From Martelella mediterranea (lineage in GTDB: Bacteria > Pseudomonadota > Alphaproteobacteria > Rhizobiales > Rhizobiaceae), in the NCBI GenBank assembly GCA_003001975.1, contig PVUG01000006.1:62001-126000 (forward strand): 64,000 nt of DNA, written 5' to 3'. A program made the position numbers and the translations under genes. Below are positions 26,614-36,152 of this stretch, in pieces. The notes below the pieces were generated by a model that was not told the DNA's origin, did not search any database, and saw only the letters and a program-made list of their open reading frames with translations. Each line of letters starts with the position of its first letter. Position 1 is the stretch's first letter.

Positions 26614-27263
26614 GTCGCTTCTGTCCGGCCCTGTTGCACCTGAAGGCTGGCGATATAGGCTGAGAACATGTCGGCCATCGCTCCGGCAAAGGCTTCGATC
26701 TCGGCGGTGGAATGCGGCGTTTCGGAAAAGTCTTTTCCCGCCGTCGTCAGCGTCGTCATGATCAGCTCTCCGGCCAGATCGCGCATGGGGGCCGGCGTGC
26801 CCGAAAGCACCTCGCTCATGAACCGCTGAAAGGTCTCGCCGCCCTTGGCCTTTTCCGCCTTCGCCTCCGGGGCGTCGCGGTAAAGCGGTGCGGCGTCGTC
26901 CAGCGCGCCGCGCACCTCCGCCTCTTCGCATTCGGAAAGGATGAAGGCATGGACCAGCGCCCTCAGCCGCTCAAGCGGCGGCCGGGTCCCGTCCTCGATA
27001 ATCCGGCCTAGAAGGTCCGTCGTCTCGCGCCATTCCTCGCTTTGAAGCCGGAACAGGATCGCCGCCTTGTTGGGGAAATACTGGTAGAGCGAGCCGATGC
27101 TGACGCCGGCTCTTTCTGCCACCCGCGCCGTGGTGAACCGCTGCACGCCTTCCTTTTCCAGAACCTGAACGGCCGCATCGAGGATCGTCGCGACAAGCTC
27201 GGCCGAGCGCGCCTGTTTGGGGCTTTTGCGCAGGGAAATGTCAGGTTTGCGGGCATCGGTCAT
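26610..27263 (-). CDS. TetR family transcriptional regulator
   Basis: 217-residue TetR repressor with the HTH RFTTARVAERAGVSIGSLYQYFPNKAAIL (in part VAERAGVSIGSLYQYF) near residues 40-70. The ATG at 27263 (MTDARKP) is chosen; an open extension to 27332 adds 23 residues with no family match. It lies 123 bases downstream of the SDR at 27387 on the same strand, so it may regulate that SDR or be co-transcribed with it. C-terminal AcrR-like ligand domain; ligand unknown. Confidence 0.88.
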   Translation of the reverse strand: MTDARKPDISLRKSPKQARSAELVATILDAAVQVLEKEGVQRFTTARVAERAGVSIGSLYQYFPNKAAILFRLQSEEWRETTDLLGRIIEDGTRPPLERLRALVHAFILSECEEAEVRGALDDAAPLYRDAPEAKAEKAKGGETFQRFMSEVLSGTPAPMRDLAGELIMTTLTTAGKDFSETPHSTAEIEAFAGAMADMFSAYIASLQVQQGRTEAT

Positions 27264-27386
27264 GGACAAGAGACATCCTTCAGGCGAAAACGCGATTGAT
27301 CCATCATATTCGCGAAATCGTGCCATCGGCAAGGCGTTCGGAACGCGGCCCGGTGGTCGGGCCGCATCCGTTTTCGGGCTGATGTC

Positions 27387-28142
27387 TCAGGCGGGATTCA
27401 TCATCGCGAATATGTCGTCATATCTGCCATCGCGTTCGGCCCATCGTCTGGCGAAGTCGCGTTCCAGCAGCACTTCGCCGCGCGGATGGTTTTCCGCATC
27501 CAGCATTTGCATAACGTCCGCAATATACGCGCCAAGCGGCATCGCTCTCGGGTCGGTTGCCTGCCCGGCGCCTGTCAGTTCGGTCTGCACATAGGGTGGC
27601 GACAGTTCCAGAACCTCGACCGGGATGTTGCGAAGCTGATGCCGGAGCGACGTCAGCCAGGAGTGCAGAAACGCCTTGCTGGCGCAATAGGCTGGAAAAG
27701 CGGTGCGCGGCACGAAGGCGAGGGCGGAACTGGTCGCCATAACCGTCGCGTTGGGCTGCGTCTTCAGCATGGGCAGGAATGCGGCCACCGTGCGGACAAC
27801 GCCGACAATATTGGTCTCGACGATCATCTCCGCCGTCGCGCTCTCCCAACTGTCTGCGGTGAGATCTTCAGGGCGCGAGACCCCGGCATTGGCGATCAGC
27901 ACATTGAGGTCGGGAAAGTCGGCGCGCACCGTTGCTGCAACGGCATCCAGCGATGCGGGATCGTTGACGTCGAGTTTTAGCCCGGTCATTCTCGGCCGTG
28001 TATGCGTGATGGCATCAAGCCTGTCCTGCCGCCGCCCGGCAATGATGACGCGGTTGCCGCGGTCGTGAAACGCTTCGGCCAGCGCGCGGCCGATGCCGCT
28101 GGTGCCGCCGGTGATGAAGATCGTGTTGCCTGTCGTTTTCAT
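27387..28142 (-). CDS. SDR oxidoreductase (DltE-like)
   Basis: 251-residue short-chain dehydrogenase and clear paralog of 16782-17549 (shared NTI.ITGG..GIGRAL, VI.AGRR, ELSPPYVQTEL). Cofactor motif TGGTSGIG, IANAG in place of NNAG, serine in ATSSALAF and catalytic YCASK. An AAGGAG site precedes the ATG at 28142. It is upstream of a TetR gene on the same strand. Substrate unknown. Confidence 0.9.
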   Translation of the reverse strand: MKTTGNTIFITGGTSGIGRALAEAFHDRGNRVIIAGRRQDRLDAITHTRPRMTGLKLDVNDPASLDAVAATVRADFPDLNVLIANAGVSRPEDLTADSWESATAEMIVETNIVGVVRTVAAFLPMLKTQPNATVMATSSALAFVPRTAFPAYCASKAFLHSWLTSLRHQLRNIPVEVLELSPPYVQTELTGAGQATDPRAMPLGAYIADVMQMLDAENHPRGEVLLERDFARRWAERDGRYDDIFAMMNPA

Positions 28143-28662
28143 ATCTTTGCTGCTCCTTCAGGGGGGAGGCCACGGCAAGCTGCGGACCTGACGCAAAAGC
28201 AGCGCATGAAAACCGTATGGATCGCCGAACCAAACGGGTACAGAACTGCTGTCGGGAGGCAAAATGGCATACCGTGGCACCTTTCGGCCGAGATTTCCCT
28301 GCTGGGGTCCCCTCGACAAAGGATGCGTTGGATAACGGTAACGCCTACGGCAGTGCGAACGAAGCGCCTGCACCTTCTGCCTATCTTCTCGGGCCGATGT
28401 CGTCAAGCTTCAGCTTAAAAGTTGAGGGTGTTCAAAAATACAACCGTAAAACCTGAGCAAGGTCGTTGCGGAAGCGTCTTCCTGTATCGAAGACACACGT
28501 TTAAATTAGAAAAAATGAATATTTTTCAGATATTTGAATGTCCGGCAATCCACGACGACGAATGCGATTAGAAAATGCGATCTATCGATCATATTTTTTG
28601 GAAACATGCGTCCTGAAACGCCAATCGCCACCTTCAGACCTCCCCCACACAAGGATAACGCC
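28143..28662. other. Intergenic region with 43-bp element copy 2
   Basis: 520 bases between the divergent SDR and DUF3500 genes. No recognisable protein was found in six frames. The right part is AT-rich (28500-28535) and is followed by the second copy of the 43-base element. Confidence 0.45.
28560..28602 (+). repeat. 43-bp element, copy 2
   Basis: Matches 8348-8390 at 38 of 43 positions. AAAATGCGAT (28572-28581) and ATCATATTTT (28588-28597) form the inverted repeat with two mismatches, again with a direct AATGCGAT half-site 13 bases upstream. It ends 60 bases before the DUF3500 start. Same orientation relative to the downstream gene as copy 1. Confidence 0.6.
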
Positions 28663-29808
28663 ATGTTCAAAGCACCGCAGAGAAACACGAAACCATCCCT
28701 TGCCGGACGGGGTTTGGCACGGCTTTCGACGTTGCGGGGCCGCGCCGCGCCTTTCGCGCTGGGCGCAGGGCTTCTGGTGATGGGATGCGCCCCGGTTCCG
28801 GCACAGCAGGCAGACGCCACGCTTGCCGGGCCCATTGCCGCCACGGACGCCGCCCATGCCTCCTACCAGCGCGTTTTGACGGCGGCGCAAAACTTCATGG
28901 AAACGCTCTCGCCTGCGCAGCGCGACGCGCTTGTGCTTGACTACAGTTTCGCCAATGCCACGCGCTGGCATACCTATCCCGACGCGACGCTCGGCAGCCG
29001 GCGAAACCGGCTGGGACTGCAGCTGGAGGGCCTCTCGGAAGACCAGTGGGGTGCCGTTTACGCTCTGCTTGACGCGGCCCTGGGCAGCGCGCCGGATGAA
29101 GGCGCCGACGAGGTGCGCCAGCATTTGAGCATTGACGATTACCTGCGTCGCGGCGGCGCCCGGAGCGATTATGGCCGCAGCGAATTCAAGCTCGCCTTTC
29201 TGGGCGAACCGTCGCCCACCGGACTGTGGGAACTGCAGTTCGGCGGCCACCATCTGGCCGTCGCCAACACCTATCGCGATGGCCTGCTGATCGGGGCAAC
29301 GCCATCCTTTCGCGGCATGGAGCCGCTGACGCCGGTCGAGCACGATGGCGGTAATTTCGCGCCCCAGCTTCAGGAACACCGGGCCTTCGTCGCCCTGCTG
29401 GCATCGCTTGACGACACGCAGCGTGAACAGGCCCGCCTTTCCCGGCGCGGAAATTTGATGATGGCAGGGCGCAACTGGGATTTCCCCGAACGCCCTCAGG
29501 GGCTTGCCGTCGCTGACCTCGACGCGGCGCAACGCGCCCTGCTGTTTGCCGCGATGGAAACCTTTGTCGGCGACGCCGATGACGTCTCGGCGGCCGCGTT
29601 CATGGAAAAATATCGCAGGGAAATCGAACGGACGTATATCGGCTTTTCAGGCTCGCCGTCGCTTTCCGCCACCGGCGACTATGTCCGGATCGACGGCCCT
29701 TCGGTCTGGATCGAGTTCTATATGGACCCTCCCTTCAGCACCGATCAGCCGCACCCGCACGCGCTTTGGCGCGACAAGCAGGTCGACTATGGCGGCACTC
29801 GGCCTTAA
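28663..29808 (+). CDS. DUF3500 domain putative lipoprotein
   Basis: 381-residue exported protein. The N terminus has a basic stretch, a hydrophobic segment and a lipobox-like LLVMGC at about residue 45, pointing to a lipid-anchored periplasmic protein. The remainder matches the DUF3500 pattern, including GLWELQFGGHHLAVA, the C-terminal IEFYMDPP and HPHALWRDKQVDYG. Function of the family is unknown. The ATG at 28663 is chosen over an earlier frame start because AAGGA lies eight bases upstream and the lipobox distance then fits. It lies upstream of the sensor kinase on the same strand. Confidence 0.82.
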   Translation: MFKAPQRNTKPSLAGRGLARLSTLRGRAAPFALGAGLLVMGCAPVPAQQADATLAGPIAATDAAHASYQRVLTAAQNFMETLSPAQRDALVLDYSFANATRWHTYPDATLGSRRNRLGLQLEGLSEDQWGAVYALLDAALGSAPDEGADEVRQHLSIDDYLRRGGARSDYGRSEFKLAFLGEPSPTGLWELQFGGHHLAVANTYRDGLLIGATPSFRGMEPLTPVEHDGGNFAPQLQEHRAFVALLASLDDTQREQARLSRRGNLMMAGRNWDFPERPQGLAVADLDAAQRALLFAAMETFVGDADDVSAAAFMEKYRREIERTYIGFSGSPSLSATGDYVRIDGPSVWIEFYMDPPFSTDQPHPHALWRDKQVDYGGTRP

Positions 29809-29820
29809 GCCATCATTGCG

Positions 29821-29842
29821 GCCTGCCACTCTTGCGGCAGGC
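29821..29842 (+). terminator. Weak hairpin after DUF3500 gene
   Basis: GCCTGCC (29821-29827) and GGCAGGC (29836-29842) form a perfect seven-base stem 13 bases after the stop codon. No run of T follows, so it may be a transcript-end stabiliser or a factor-assisted terminator. Confidence 0.3.
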
Positions 29843-30071
29843 AGGCGGAAAAACACAGTAAAAACATGTTATTCCGGCGCTTCTGAAAGAGTGCAATGAA
29901 GAATAATGCAGGCCGGCAGATCTTGTGAAATATTGATACAATTTTTTTGTTTTTTCTGTTCGGTTTTTCTGCGAGTACCTCTGAGAGGAAATCTAGGAAA
30001 CCGAACAGATTGGCCGGATGTGCAGTGTATCGGAGTGGTGTTGACAATCTTTTCGCCGGGGCGAGGCGAGG

Positions 30072-31513
30072 ATGATGCGTCTTTGGAGAAAAAGTCTCGC
30101 GGCGCAGTTCATCGGCTTCATGCTTGCCGCGCTGATCGTTTCGCAAACGATAGCGTTCCTGATCTCCTGGGACGAGCGCACCTCCGCGCTCAGGGCCGCG
30201 GCCAAGAGCGAGTTCTACAGCCGCGCCGTTTCCATGACCGGCTTGCTGCAGTCGATTCCGCCGGCCTCGCGTGAACAGGCGCTGCATGCCAGCGAGACGA
30301 CCTATTCGCGGTTCTGGCTGACCGACAGCGGTCCCGGCGAGGCGCGCGCCTGGCGGCTTGAGGCGCTGGATCAGCTTTCCCGTCCGCTCGACAATTTCAT
30401 CGATCTGTCGGACCAGTATCACTGGGCAGCACCGGCAAAGCCGAAACTGCCGGAGCGCAGCGAGGTCGCTTCGGAAAATGCCGATGAAGGATGGGTTTCG
30501 CCGCCGCCCGCCGTCTGGTCGCTGCCGCAGACCGCCAGATTTATCCATTTCGACAGGCGCAAGGGCCTTGGCATCATGGTCGAACTAGGCGACGGGCAAT
30601 GGCTGAATTTCGCCTCCTATCAGGCAGATAGCAGCCGCTGGTGGAATTCAAGGTCGCTGACCTCCGTCGGGCTTGCGGCATTGCTTCTGGCGCTGATCGG
30701 CGCTCTGATCTCGCATCGCATCGCATCTCTCGTCCGCTCCGCGATCTCGCGCGCTCGGCGGAGGCGCTTGGCCGCGGTGAAAACCTGCCGCCGCTTGCCG
30801 AAAGCGGCCCCGAGGAAGTCAGGCGAACTGCCGAAGCCTTCAACCGGATGCAGGCGCGCCTCAGGCGTTTCGTGGAAGACCGGACCAAAATGCTGGCGGC
30901 AATCGGCCATGACCTGCGTACGCCGCTCACCTCGCTGCGCCTGCGCACCGAACTCGTTGAGAATGCCGCGACACGCCGGAAAATGCTGGCGACCATCGAT
31001 GAGTTGCAGGGCATGACCGAGGCCGCGATTGAGTTTGCGCGCGGCCAGTCGGTCGATGAAAAGACGCGCGCGATCGATCTCGATGCCCTGGTCGGCAGCA
31101 TCTGCGAGGATCACGCGGATATCGACCATCCGGTGACCTATCTCGAGAGCGAGAAGACAGTCTATCGCTGTCGACCGGATTCGCTACGCCGCGCCATCCG
31201 CAACCTCATCGAAAACGCGGTTCGCTATGGCGGCGAGGCGAACGTGTTTCTGAGGATGAATGAAACCACCGTCGATATCGTGATCGCGGATCGCGGTCCG
31301 GGCATCCCCGAGGACATGCACAGCAAGGTTTTCTCGCCCTATTTTCGTCTGGAAACCTCGCGCAACCGGCAGACCGGCGGCATCGGCCTCGGACTTTCAA
31401 TCGCCCGCGCCATCGCCCAGCAGCACGGCGGCGACATCACCTTCGTGATGACGGATCATGGCATGGAGGCGATCATCGCGCTTCCGTGCGAGGGCATGTG
31501 TGTGCGGACGTGA
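30072..31513 (+). pseudogene. Sensor histidine kinase, frame broken by TCGCA repeat
   Basis: EnvZ/OmpB-like membrane sensor kinase split into two frames. The first (from the ATG at 30072, RBS GAGGCGAGG) gives TM1 (residues about 12-33), a periplasmic domain and TM2 (about 195-215), ending in ISHRI. The second gives the HAMP linker (SRPLRDLARSAEALGRGE), the H box IGHDLRTPL, N box NLIENAVRYGG, DRGPGIP and GGIGLGLSIA. The switch is inside three tandem TCGCA units (30711-30725); with two units one 478-residue kinase results, with the phospho-histidine at about residue 278. All domains are otherwise intact, so this could be a reversible or very recent inactivation. No response regulator is adjacent. 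Confidence 0.85.
30711..30725 (+). repeat. Three tandem TCGCA units in kinase gene
   Basis: TCGCA occurs three times in a row followed by TCTCT. Removing one five-base unit restores the kinase frame exactly (ISHRI-SRPLRDL). Such short tandem units can slip during replication. Confidence 0.85.
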
Positions 31514-31608
31514 TTTGCAGGCCGGCAACATAATCGGCACCATTCGAGAACAGAAAGGCGACGATTGCGGCTACCTTGTCGATTTCACCGTAGCGCCTCT
31601 TAGAATTT
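31510..31608 (-). pseudogene. Remnant of an SDR C-terminal region
   Basis: On the minus strand this stretch reads RRYGEIDKVAAIVAFLFSNG and then ADYVAGLQIT, which matches the C-terminal helix of classical SDRs (RYGE..E.A..VAFL.S..A.YV.G). No start, cofactor motif or active site is present and there is a stop-rich flank, so only about 33 codons survive. It abuts the end of the kinase gene. Confidence 0.6.
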
Positions 31609-31823
31609 CGCAACTATAAAGTTGATTGTATTTATCATATTTTATATACGCCCCATGACATATGGATTTGGCATTGCGACATGGGGTGGCTAAGGAGCCA
31701 ACCTTCTCATCAAAATTGATCTCGCTTTGGTTTGATGACGGACAGGATACGGCGAAAAACGGAACGTTTCAGCGCATCGTGCTGCCATGCGGCTGCGTGG
31801 CATTTGCGGAACATATATCGCTT

Positions 31824-32321
31824 ATGAAGAAGTTTGGCCGCCTCACCGATATCTATCTTGCCGAGCGCATGCGTCTCAATCGCCTCGCCAACAGAATTCT
31901 GGGCAACTGGGAGGATGCCGAGGATGTCACGCAGGAGGCGTTCGCGAAGCTGCAAAAAAGCAATGTCGAACCGGATGGTCCAGGCATTTTTGTCAGAACA
32001 ATCCGCAATCTGGCGATCGACCGGCTGCGCGCCGCTGACGTCCGTCGGACCCATGCGCAGCGCGAACAGGCGGTTGAGGAATACGACGCGCCCTCTCCAG
32101 ACCGGATCGTGACCGCAAGGCAGGAGCTGGAGGATCTCTTTACCGCATTGCAGCAGCTTCCCCGCCGCAGGCAGCAGATCTTTCTGTTGAACCGGCTGGA
32201 TGGCATGCGACATGCGGAAATCGCCCGGCAACTCGGCATATCGGTCAGCACGGTGGAAAAGGAATTGCACAGCGCGCTGGAATTTTGCCAGCGCTGGCGG
32301 GAGGAACGCAATGATGATTGA
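31824..32321 (+). CDS. ECF RNA polymerase sigma factor (FecI-like)
   Basis: 165-residue extracytoplasmic-function sigma factor. Region 2 is RMRLNRLANRILGNWEDAEDVTQEAF (in part GNWEDAEDVTQEAF) near residues 15-40, and region 4 is LPRRRQQIFLLNRLDGMRHAEIARQLGIS (in part GMRHAEIARQLGIS) near residues 115-145. The ATG at 31824 gives family length; earlier in-frame starts add 54 unrelated residues, though its ribosome site is weak. With the next gene (FecR) and a receptor bearing an N-terminal signalling domain it forms a cell-surface signalling unit that turns on iron or heme uptake. Confidence 0.9.
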   Translation: MKKFGRLTDIYLAERMRLNRLANRILGNWEDAEDVTQEAFAKLQKSNVEPDGPGIFVRTIRNLAIDRLRAADVRRTHAQREQAVEEYDAPSPDRIVTARQELEDLFTALQQLPRRRQQIFLLNRLDGMRHAEIARQLGISVSTVEKELHSALEFCQRWREERNDD

Positions 32322-32387
32322 GGATTTTTCGCGCTCAAACGTCTTGTTGGGAGTAGAGCTGCAATTCGTTTTCCGGGAGGGCGATCT

Positions 32388-33368
32388 GTGAGGACGACCG
32401 GTCGTGCCAACGAGAACATCGAAGCCGAACGGGCCGAGCGCGAGGCCACGGCCTGGTTCGTTCGCCTGAACGATCGAAAGCCGAGCCGTTCGGACTGTCG
32501 GGCCTTTGACGAATGGCTGCGGGTCGATAGCGGCAACGGCCAGGCCTATGAACGCGTCCGGTTGCTGTGGGATGATCTGCGCGAGCCGGCGGAGCGGCTG
32601 GGCGCGGGCGGCTGGTATCGCGTGCCAACAAGGCAACACGCCTATCGCCGGCCCGCAATCCGGTTTGCGGCGATGGCAGCGGCAATGCTTGCCATTGTCG
32701 TGGTGACAATGTTGTGGCGCGACCCCGGCCTGCCGGACCGTGCATTCGCCGATTATGCGACCCCGCCCGGCCAGACGCGCGAGATCGAGCTGGCCGACGG
32801 CTCGACCCTGTTCCTTGACGGCGGCAGCGCCGTGGATGTTTCCATGACCGGGCAGGCGCGCGATATCTACCTTCTTCGCGGTCGGGCCTATTTCGATGTG
32901 ACGCACGACGAAACGCGGCCCTTCCTGGTGCATTCGGGAACGGTTGAGACTCGCGTGCTCGGAACCGCCTTCGCCGTCGAGCAGAACAAGGAAAACGTCG
33001 AGGTTACGGTCGCGCGCGGGCTTGTCTCCGTTGCCGAGGGCGGCTCTTCCAGAAGGCTCCGCGCCGGTCAGGCCGTGGCGGTGACGGTCACCGGCCCGGG
33101 AGCGGTGGAAACCGTCGATCCGGAGCTTGCGCTTTCCTGGCGGCGCGGACTGATCATTCTGGACAGGGCGCCGCTCGGCGCCGTCGTCGACGAACTTGAA
33201 AGGATGTCCGCCGGGCGTGTGGTGATTGCCGATCAATCGCTGCGGCAACTGCGTTTGTCCGGCGTCTTCCAAGCCGATGATGCCGACGCGGTTCTGGAGG
33301 CCATGCGCACCGGTCTCGGTCTGAAAGTGCTTTCGGCGCCCGGTTTCGTCACCCTCATCTACGGCTGA
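32388..33368 (+). CDS. FecR family anti-sigma regulator
   Basis: 326-residue inner-membrane regulator. The N-terminal cytoplasmic domain (TAWFVRLNDRKPSRSDCRAFDEWL, in part AWFVRLNDRKPS) binds the sigma factor, one membrane helix lies at about residues 87-107 (FAAMAAAMLAIVVVTML), and the periplasmic FecR domain follows (REIELADGSTLFLDGGSAV, RVLGTAFAV) with a C-terminal secretin-like fold. The start is GTG at 32388 with CGGGAGG upstream. It relays the signal from the TonB receptor to the ECF sigma factor. Confidence 0.92.
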   Translation: MRTTGRANENIEAERAEREATAWFVRLNDRKPSRSDCRAFDEWLRVDSGNGQAYERVRLLWDDLREPAERLGAGGWYRVPTRQHAYRRPAIRFAAMAAAMLAIVVVTMLWRDPGLPDRAFADYATPPGQTREIELADGSTLFLDGGSAVDVSMTGQARDIYLLRGRAYFDVTHDETRPFLVHSGTVETRVLGTAFAVEQNKENVEVTVARGLVSVAEGGSSRRLRAGQAVAVTVTGPGAVETVDPELALSWRRGLIILDRAPLGAVVDELERMSAGRVVIADQSLRQLRLSGVFQADDADAVLEAMRTGLGLKVLSAPGFVTLIYG

Positions 33369-33400
33369 AAATGCCGTTATCCGGGCAATCGGTTCGGCGT

Positions 33401-33428
33401 CGTAAAAAAAACTTGAGTATTTTTTACG
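33401..33428. promoter_or_regulatory. Inverted repeat upstream of receptor gene
   Basis: CGTAAAAAA (33401-33409) and TTTTTTACG (33420-33428) form a perfect nine-base inverted repeat with a ten-base centre, between the FecR stop and the receptor start. It could be an operator, or on the plus strand a weak hairpin with a U-rich arm that lowers read-through into the receptor. The sigma-factor promoter should also lie here but no certain box was recognised. Confidence 0.4.
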
Positions 33429-33495
33429 GGTTTTAATTCCTGGCCCGTCCTGCAGTCAGAAGATGGTTTTTAATCCTCGCAGGACCGGAAACAGA

Positions 33496-36066
33496 ATGCT
33501 CAACATAAACAAAAGACTATTGTGTGGCGCGACGGCTTTGGCGGTGTTTGCCGCAGGCGGCCTACAAACGGCGTCGGCGCAATCGGCAGCATCAGACCAG
33601 ACCGTGCCAGGGGCGTTGCAAGGGGCCTTGCAGACCCATCAGTTCAATATCCCGGCGCAGGCGATGCTGGCCGCGCTTGCCGATTTTACCGCGGCGACGG
33701 ATATCCAGGTCATCCGGCAGGGCGATGAGGCGATAACCGGACGCTCGGATGCCGTCAGCGGCAATCTGACGGCGGACACCGCCCTGAGAACGCTTCTGCG
33801 GTCATCGGGCTATGCCTATCGCTTTACCGGTAACCGGACGGCCGTGATCTTCCGCCCAACGGGTGAGGAAATACCGCTGGATACGCTCGGCGAAAGCATT
33901 CTGCTGGACACGATCGACGTCAATGTCGTCGGCGGCGCGCCTGCCGACATCCCCTACCAGACGCCGGGATCGGGCGCCTATATCTCGTCGGAGCGGATAC
34001 AGCGGCTGCGGGGCAATGCGCCGGGCGACATATTCGTCGGCACACCGGGCGTCACCGCCGCCGGCAAGAACAACGGCGCCAAGCTGGACGTCAATATTCG
34101 CGGCATGCAGGGCCAGGGCCGCGTCAAGGTCGCCATTGACGGCACACAGCAGTCGACGACGACGTGGCGCGGCTATCAGGGCGTTGATGAACGCGTCTAT
34201 ATCGATCCGGATATGATCGGCGGCGTCGATATTTCGAAAGGGCCGTCGGGCGGGGCCCAGGGAGCAGGCGCCAATGGCGGCGTCGTGGAAATCCGCACCA
34301 TCGGCGTCCAGGATATTCTTGAGGGAGACGAGACTTTCGGCGTTCGCCTGCGCGGCGGTATCAGCGACAACGCGGTCGCCCCGCCGACGCCGCCGGAATA
34401 TCACCAGCGCACCGACGCACCCTCGCTTTTCGACTTCAACAACGGGTCAGGCAGCATCGCTGCGGCATGGGCGCGGGAAGATTTCGATTTCATCGCGGCA
34501 TTTTCCCGCCGCAAGACCGGAAACTACTTCGCCGGAAAAAACGGCGACACGACCTATGAATATAATGATCGGGACTATCCCCTTTCCTTCACCAAGCCCG
34601 GCGAGGAGGTGTTCAACACCTCGGAAGACACCACATCCGGACTGGCCAAGGCGACCTTCCGCTGGGGAAACGGGCAGAGCCTTCAGCTCGGCTACGTGCA
34701 TTTCCAGAGCGAGTTCGGGGAATCGATGGGATCGCTGCTGTTCCAGCAGGATGACGGTTTCCGTCAGGTTCAGCTTTCCGACATCAAGACGAATACCTAT
34801 ACCGCGCGCTATCGCTGGACGCCGGACGACAATGAACTCATCGATCTGAGGGCGAATATCTGGGCGGCCGATGTTTCTGGCACGACGCGGGCCGTCGCCG
34901 CCTTCCCGGACCTGATGGACTGGGGGATCATGCCGGCGGACGAGCCCCGTTACGCCGAAACCCACACATATGGCGGCGATATCACCAATACGAGCGTATT
35001 CTACACCGATGCCGGCACGATCTCGGTGGATTACGGCGGCGCCTATACCTACGAGGACATGGATGGCGACGAGTATTGCAGCCGGCCGATGACGACGACG
35101 CCCTGCGTCTGGATGCAACCGAGCGTGGGCAATCGTTCCGTCGGCAGCGTCTTTTCCACGACGGAATGGGAAATCAACGACTGGCTGACGCTGGATGGCG
35201 GGCTGCGCTACGATATGTGGCGGCTTGAGGATCGCAACACGGTGGACACGCCCCCCGAAGACAGGAACAGGGATGGTGGAAGTCTCAGCCCGTCGATCGG
35301 CGTGACGGTCTCTCCCTTCGAGGGCGTTCAGCTGTTCACGCGCTATGCCGAGGGCATTCGTCCGCCGACGATGCGTGAGACGATGTTCAGCGACGGCAAC
35401 GCCACACCGAACCCCGATCTGCTTCCCGAAACGACCAAAAGCTGGGAGGCGGGGGTGAATTATCTTGGCCACGACCTCTTTACCGGGGGCGATGTCGGGC
35501 GGCTGAAACTGGCCTATTTCCACAACGACCATAAGGACTATATCTCGCGCGTTACGGCAGTTCCCAAACCGGGAGAACCGATGTTCACTTTCGCCAACCT
35601 CAACAAGGTGAAAAGCAGGGGCATCGAGCTTTCCGGTGCCTATGATGCCGGCGGTTTCTTCACCGAAGGCTCGCTCAACTACTATACGGAGTTCGAGTTT
35701 TGCGAGACTTCAGCTTGCAGCGATGCCCCCGTCTCGCAGGACTATGCCGTTGCGCATGTCCCGCCGGAAATCGCTCTCACGCTGACGGCAGGTGTTCGTC
35801 TGTTCGATGAAAAGCTGACAATTGGCGGACGCGTTAACCACAGCGGCAAGCGGCTTCTGGAACTCACCCAGTCGGACCGCCAGCGCACGCCGATGTGGGT
35901 GCCCTACACAACGGTGGATGCGTTCGTGGACTATGAAATCAGCGACAACCTCTCGCTCAACGTTCAGGCGCAAAACCTGTTCGACCGCTACTATGTCGAT
36001 TCCATTGATGGCTGGGTTCCCGCGCCCGGGCGGACGATCAGGGCGAACCTGACTGCGCGGTTTTGA
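33496..36066 (+). CDS. TonB-dependent receptor with signalling (STN) domain
   Basis: 856-residue outer-membrane receptor. Signal peptide at residues 1-28 ([17 protein letters not shown]), STN signalling domain at about 45-115 ([20 protein letters not shown]), TonB box region near [10 protein letters not shown], plug domain ([17 protein letters not shown]) and a beta-barrel ending in the usual C-terminal phenylalanine (NLTARF). Barrel stretches such as [13 protein letters not shown] and [18 protein letters not shown] fit heme receptors of the HasR/hemoglobin type, but a ferric siderophore remains possible. The ATG at 33496 has GGAAACAG upstream. It is signalled through FecR and the ECF sigma factor and powered by the ExbBD-TonB encoded downstream. 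Confidence 0.9.
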   Translation: MLNINKRLLCGATALAVFAAGGLQTASAQSAASDQTVPGALQGALQTHQFNIPAQAMLAALADFTAATDIQVIRQGDEAITGRSDAVSGNLTADTALRTLLRSSGYAYRFTGNRTAVIFRPTGEEIPLDTLGESILLDTIDVNVVGGAPADIPYQTPGSGAYISSERIQRLRGNAPGDIFVGTPGVTAAGKNNGAKLDVNIRGMQGQGRVKVAIDGTQQSTTTWRGYQGVDERVYIDPDMIGGVDISKGPSGGAQGAGANGGVVEIRTIGVQDILEGDETFGVRLRGGISDNAVAPPTPPEYHQRTDAPSLFDFNNGSGSIAAAWAREDFDFIAAFSRRKTGNYFAGKNGDTTYEYNDRDYPLSFTKPGEEVFNTSEDTTSGLAKATFRWGNGQSLQLGYVHFQSEFGESMGSLLFQQDDGFRQVQLSDIKTNTYTARYRWTPDDNELIDLRANIWAADVSGTTRAVAAFPDLMDWGIMPADEPRYAETHTYGGDITNTSVFYTDAGTISVDYGGAYTYEDMDGDEYCSRPMTTTPCVWMQPSVGNRSVGSVFSTTEWEINDWLTLDGGLRYDMWRLEDRNTVDTPPEDRNRDGGSLSPSIGVTVSPFEGVQLFTRYAEGIRPPTMRETMFSDGNATPNPDLLPETTKSWEAGVNYLGHDLFTGGDVGRLKLAYFHNDHKDYISRVTAVPKPGEPMFTFANLNKVKSRGIELSGAYDAGGFFTEGSLNYYTEFEFCETSACSDAPVSQDYAVAHVPPEIALTLTAGVRLFDEKLTIGGRVNHSGKRLLELTQSDRQRTPMWVPYTTVDAFVDYEISDNLSLNVQAQNLFDRYYVDSIDGWVPAPGRTIRANLTARF

Positions 36067-36107
36067 CCGGGCCGGCGAACGCGCCTGCACACCTTCTTTC
36101 GATAATG

Positions 36108-36125
36108 GCCGCCGTTTCCGGCGGC
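36108..36125 (+). other. Hairpin between receptor and exbB
   Basis: GCCGCCG (36108-36114) and CGGCGGC (36119-36125) pair perfectly around TTTC. No T run follows. Such a stem after a receptor gene could stabilise its transcript and reduce downstream expression. Confidence 0.35.
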
Positions 36126-36152
36126 TCCTCAGGGAAAAGAGACAGGCAGAAC

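Noticed and set aside
29805-30548. 247-codon minus-strand open frame
   Set aside because: Runs across a spacer and opposite the kinase membrane domain; no family resemblance.
31600-31620. TTAGAATTTCGCAA as a possible Irr-type iron box
   Set aside because: Only the left half resembles the consensus; the right half does not pair.
31710-33272. 520-codon minus-strand open frame
   Set aside because: Antisense to the ECF sigma factor and FecR genes, both with clear motifs.
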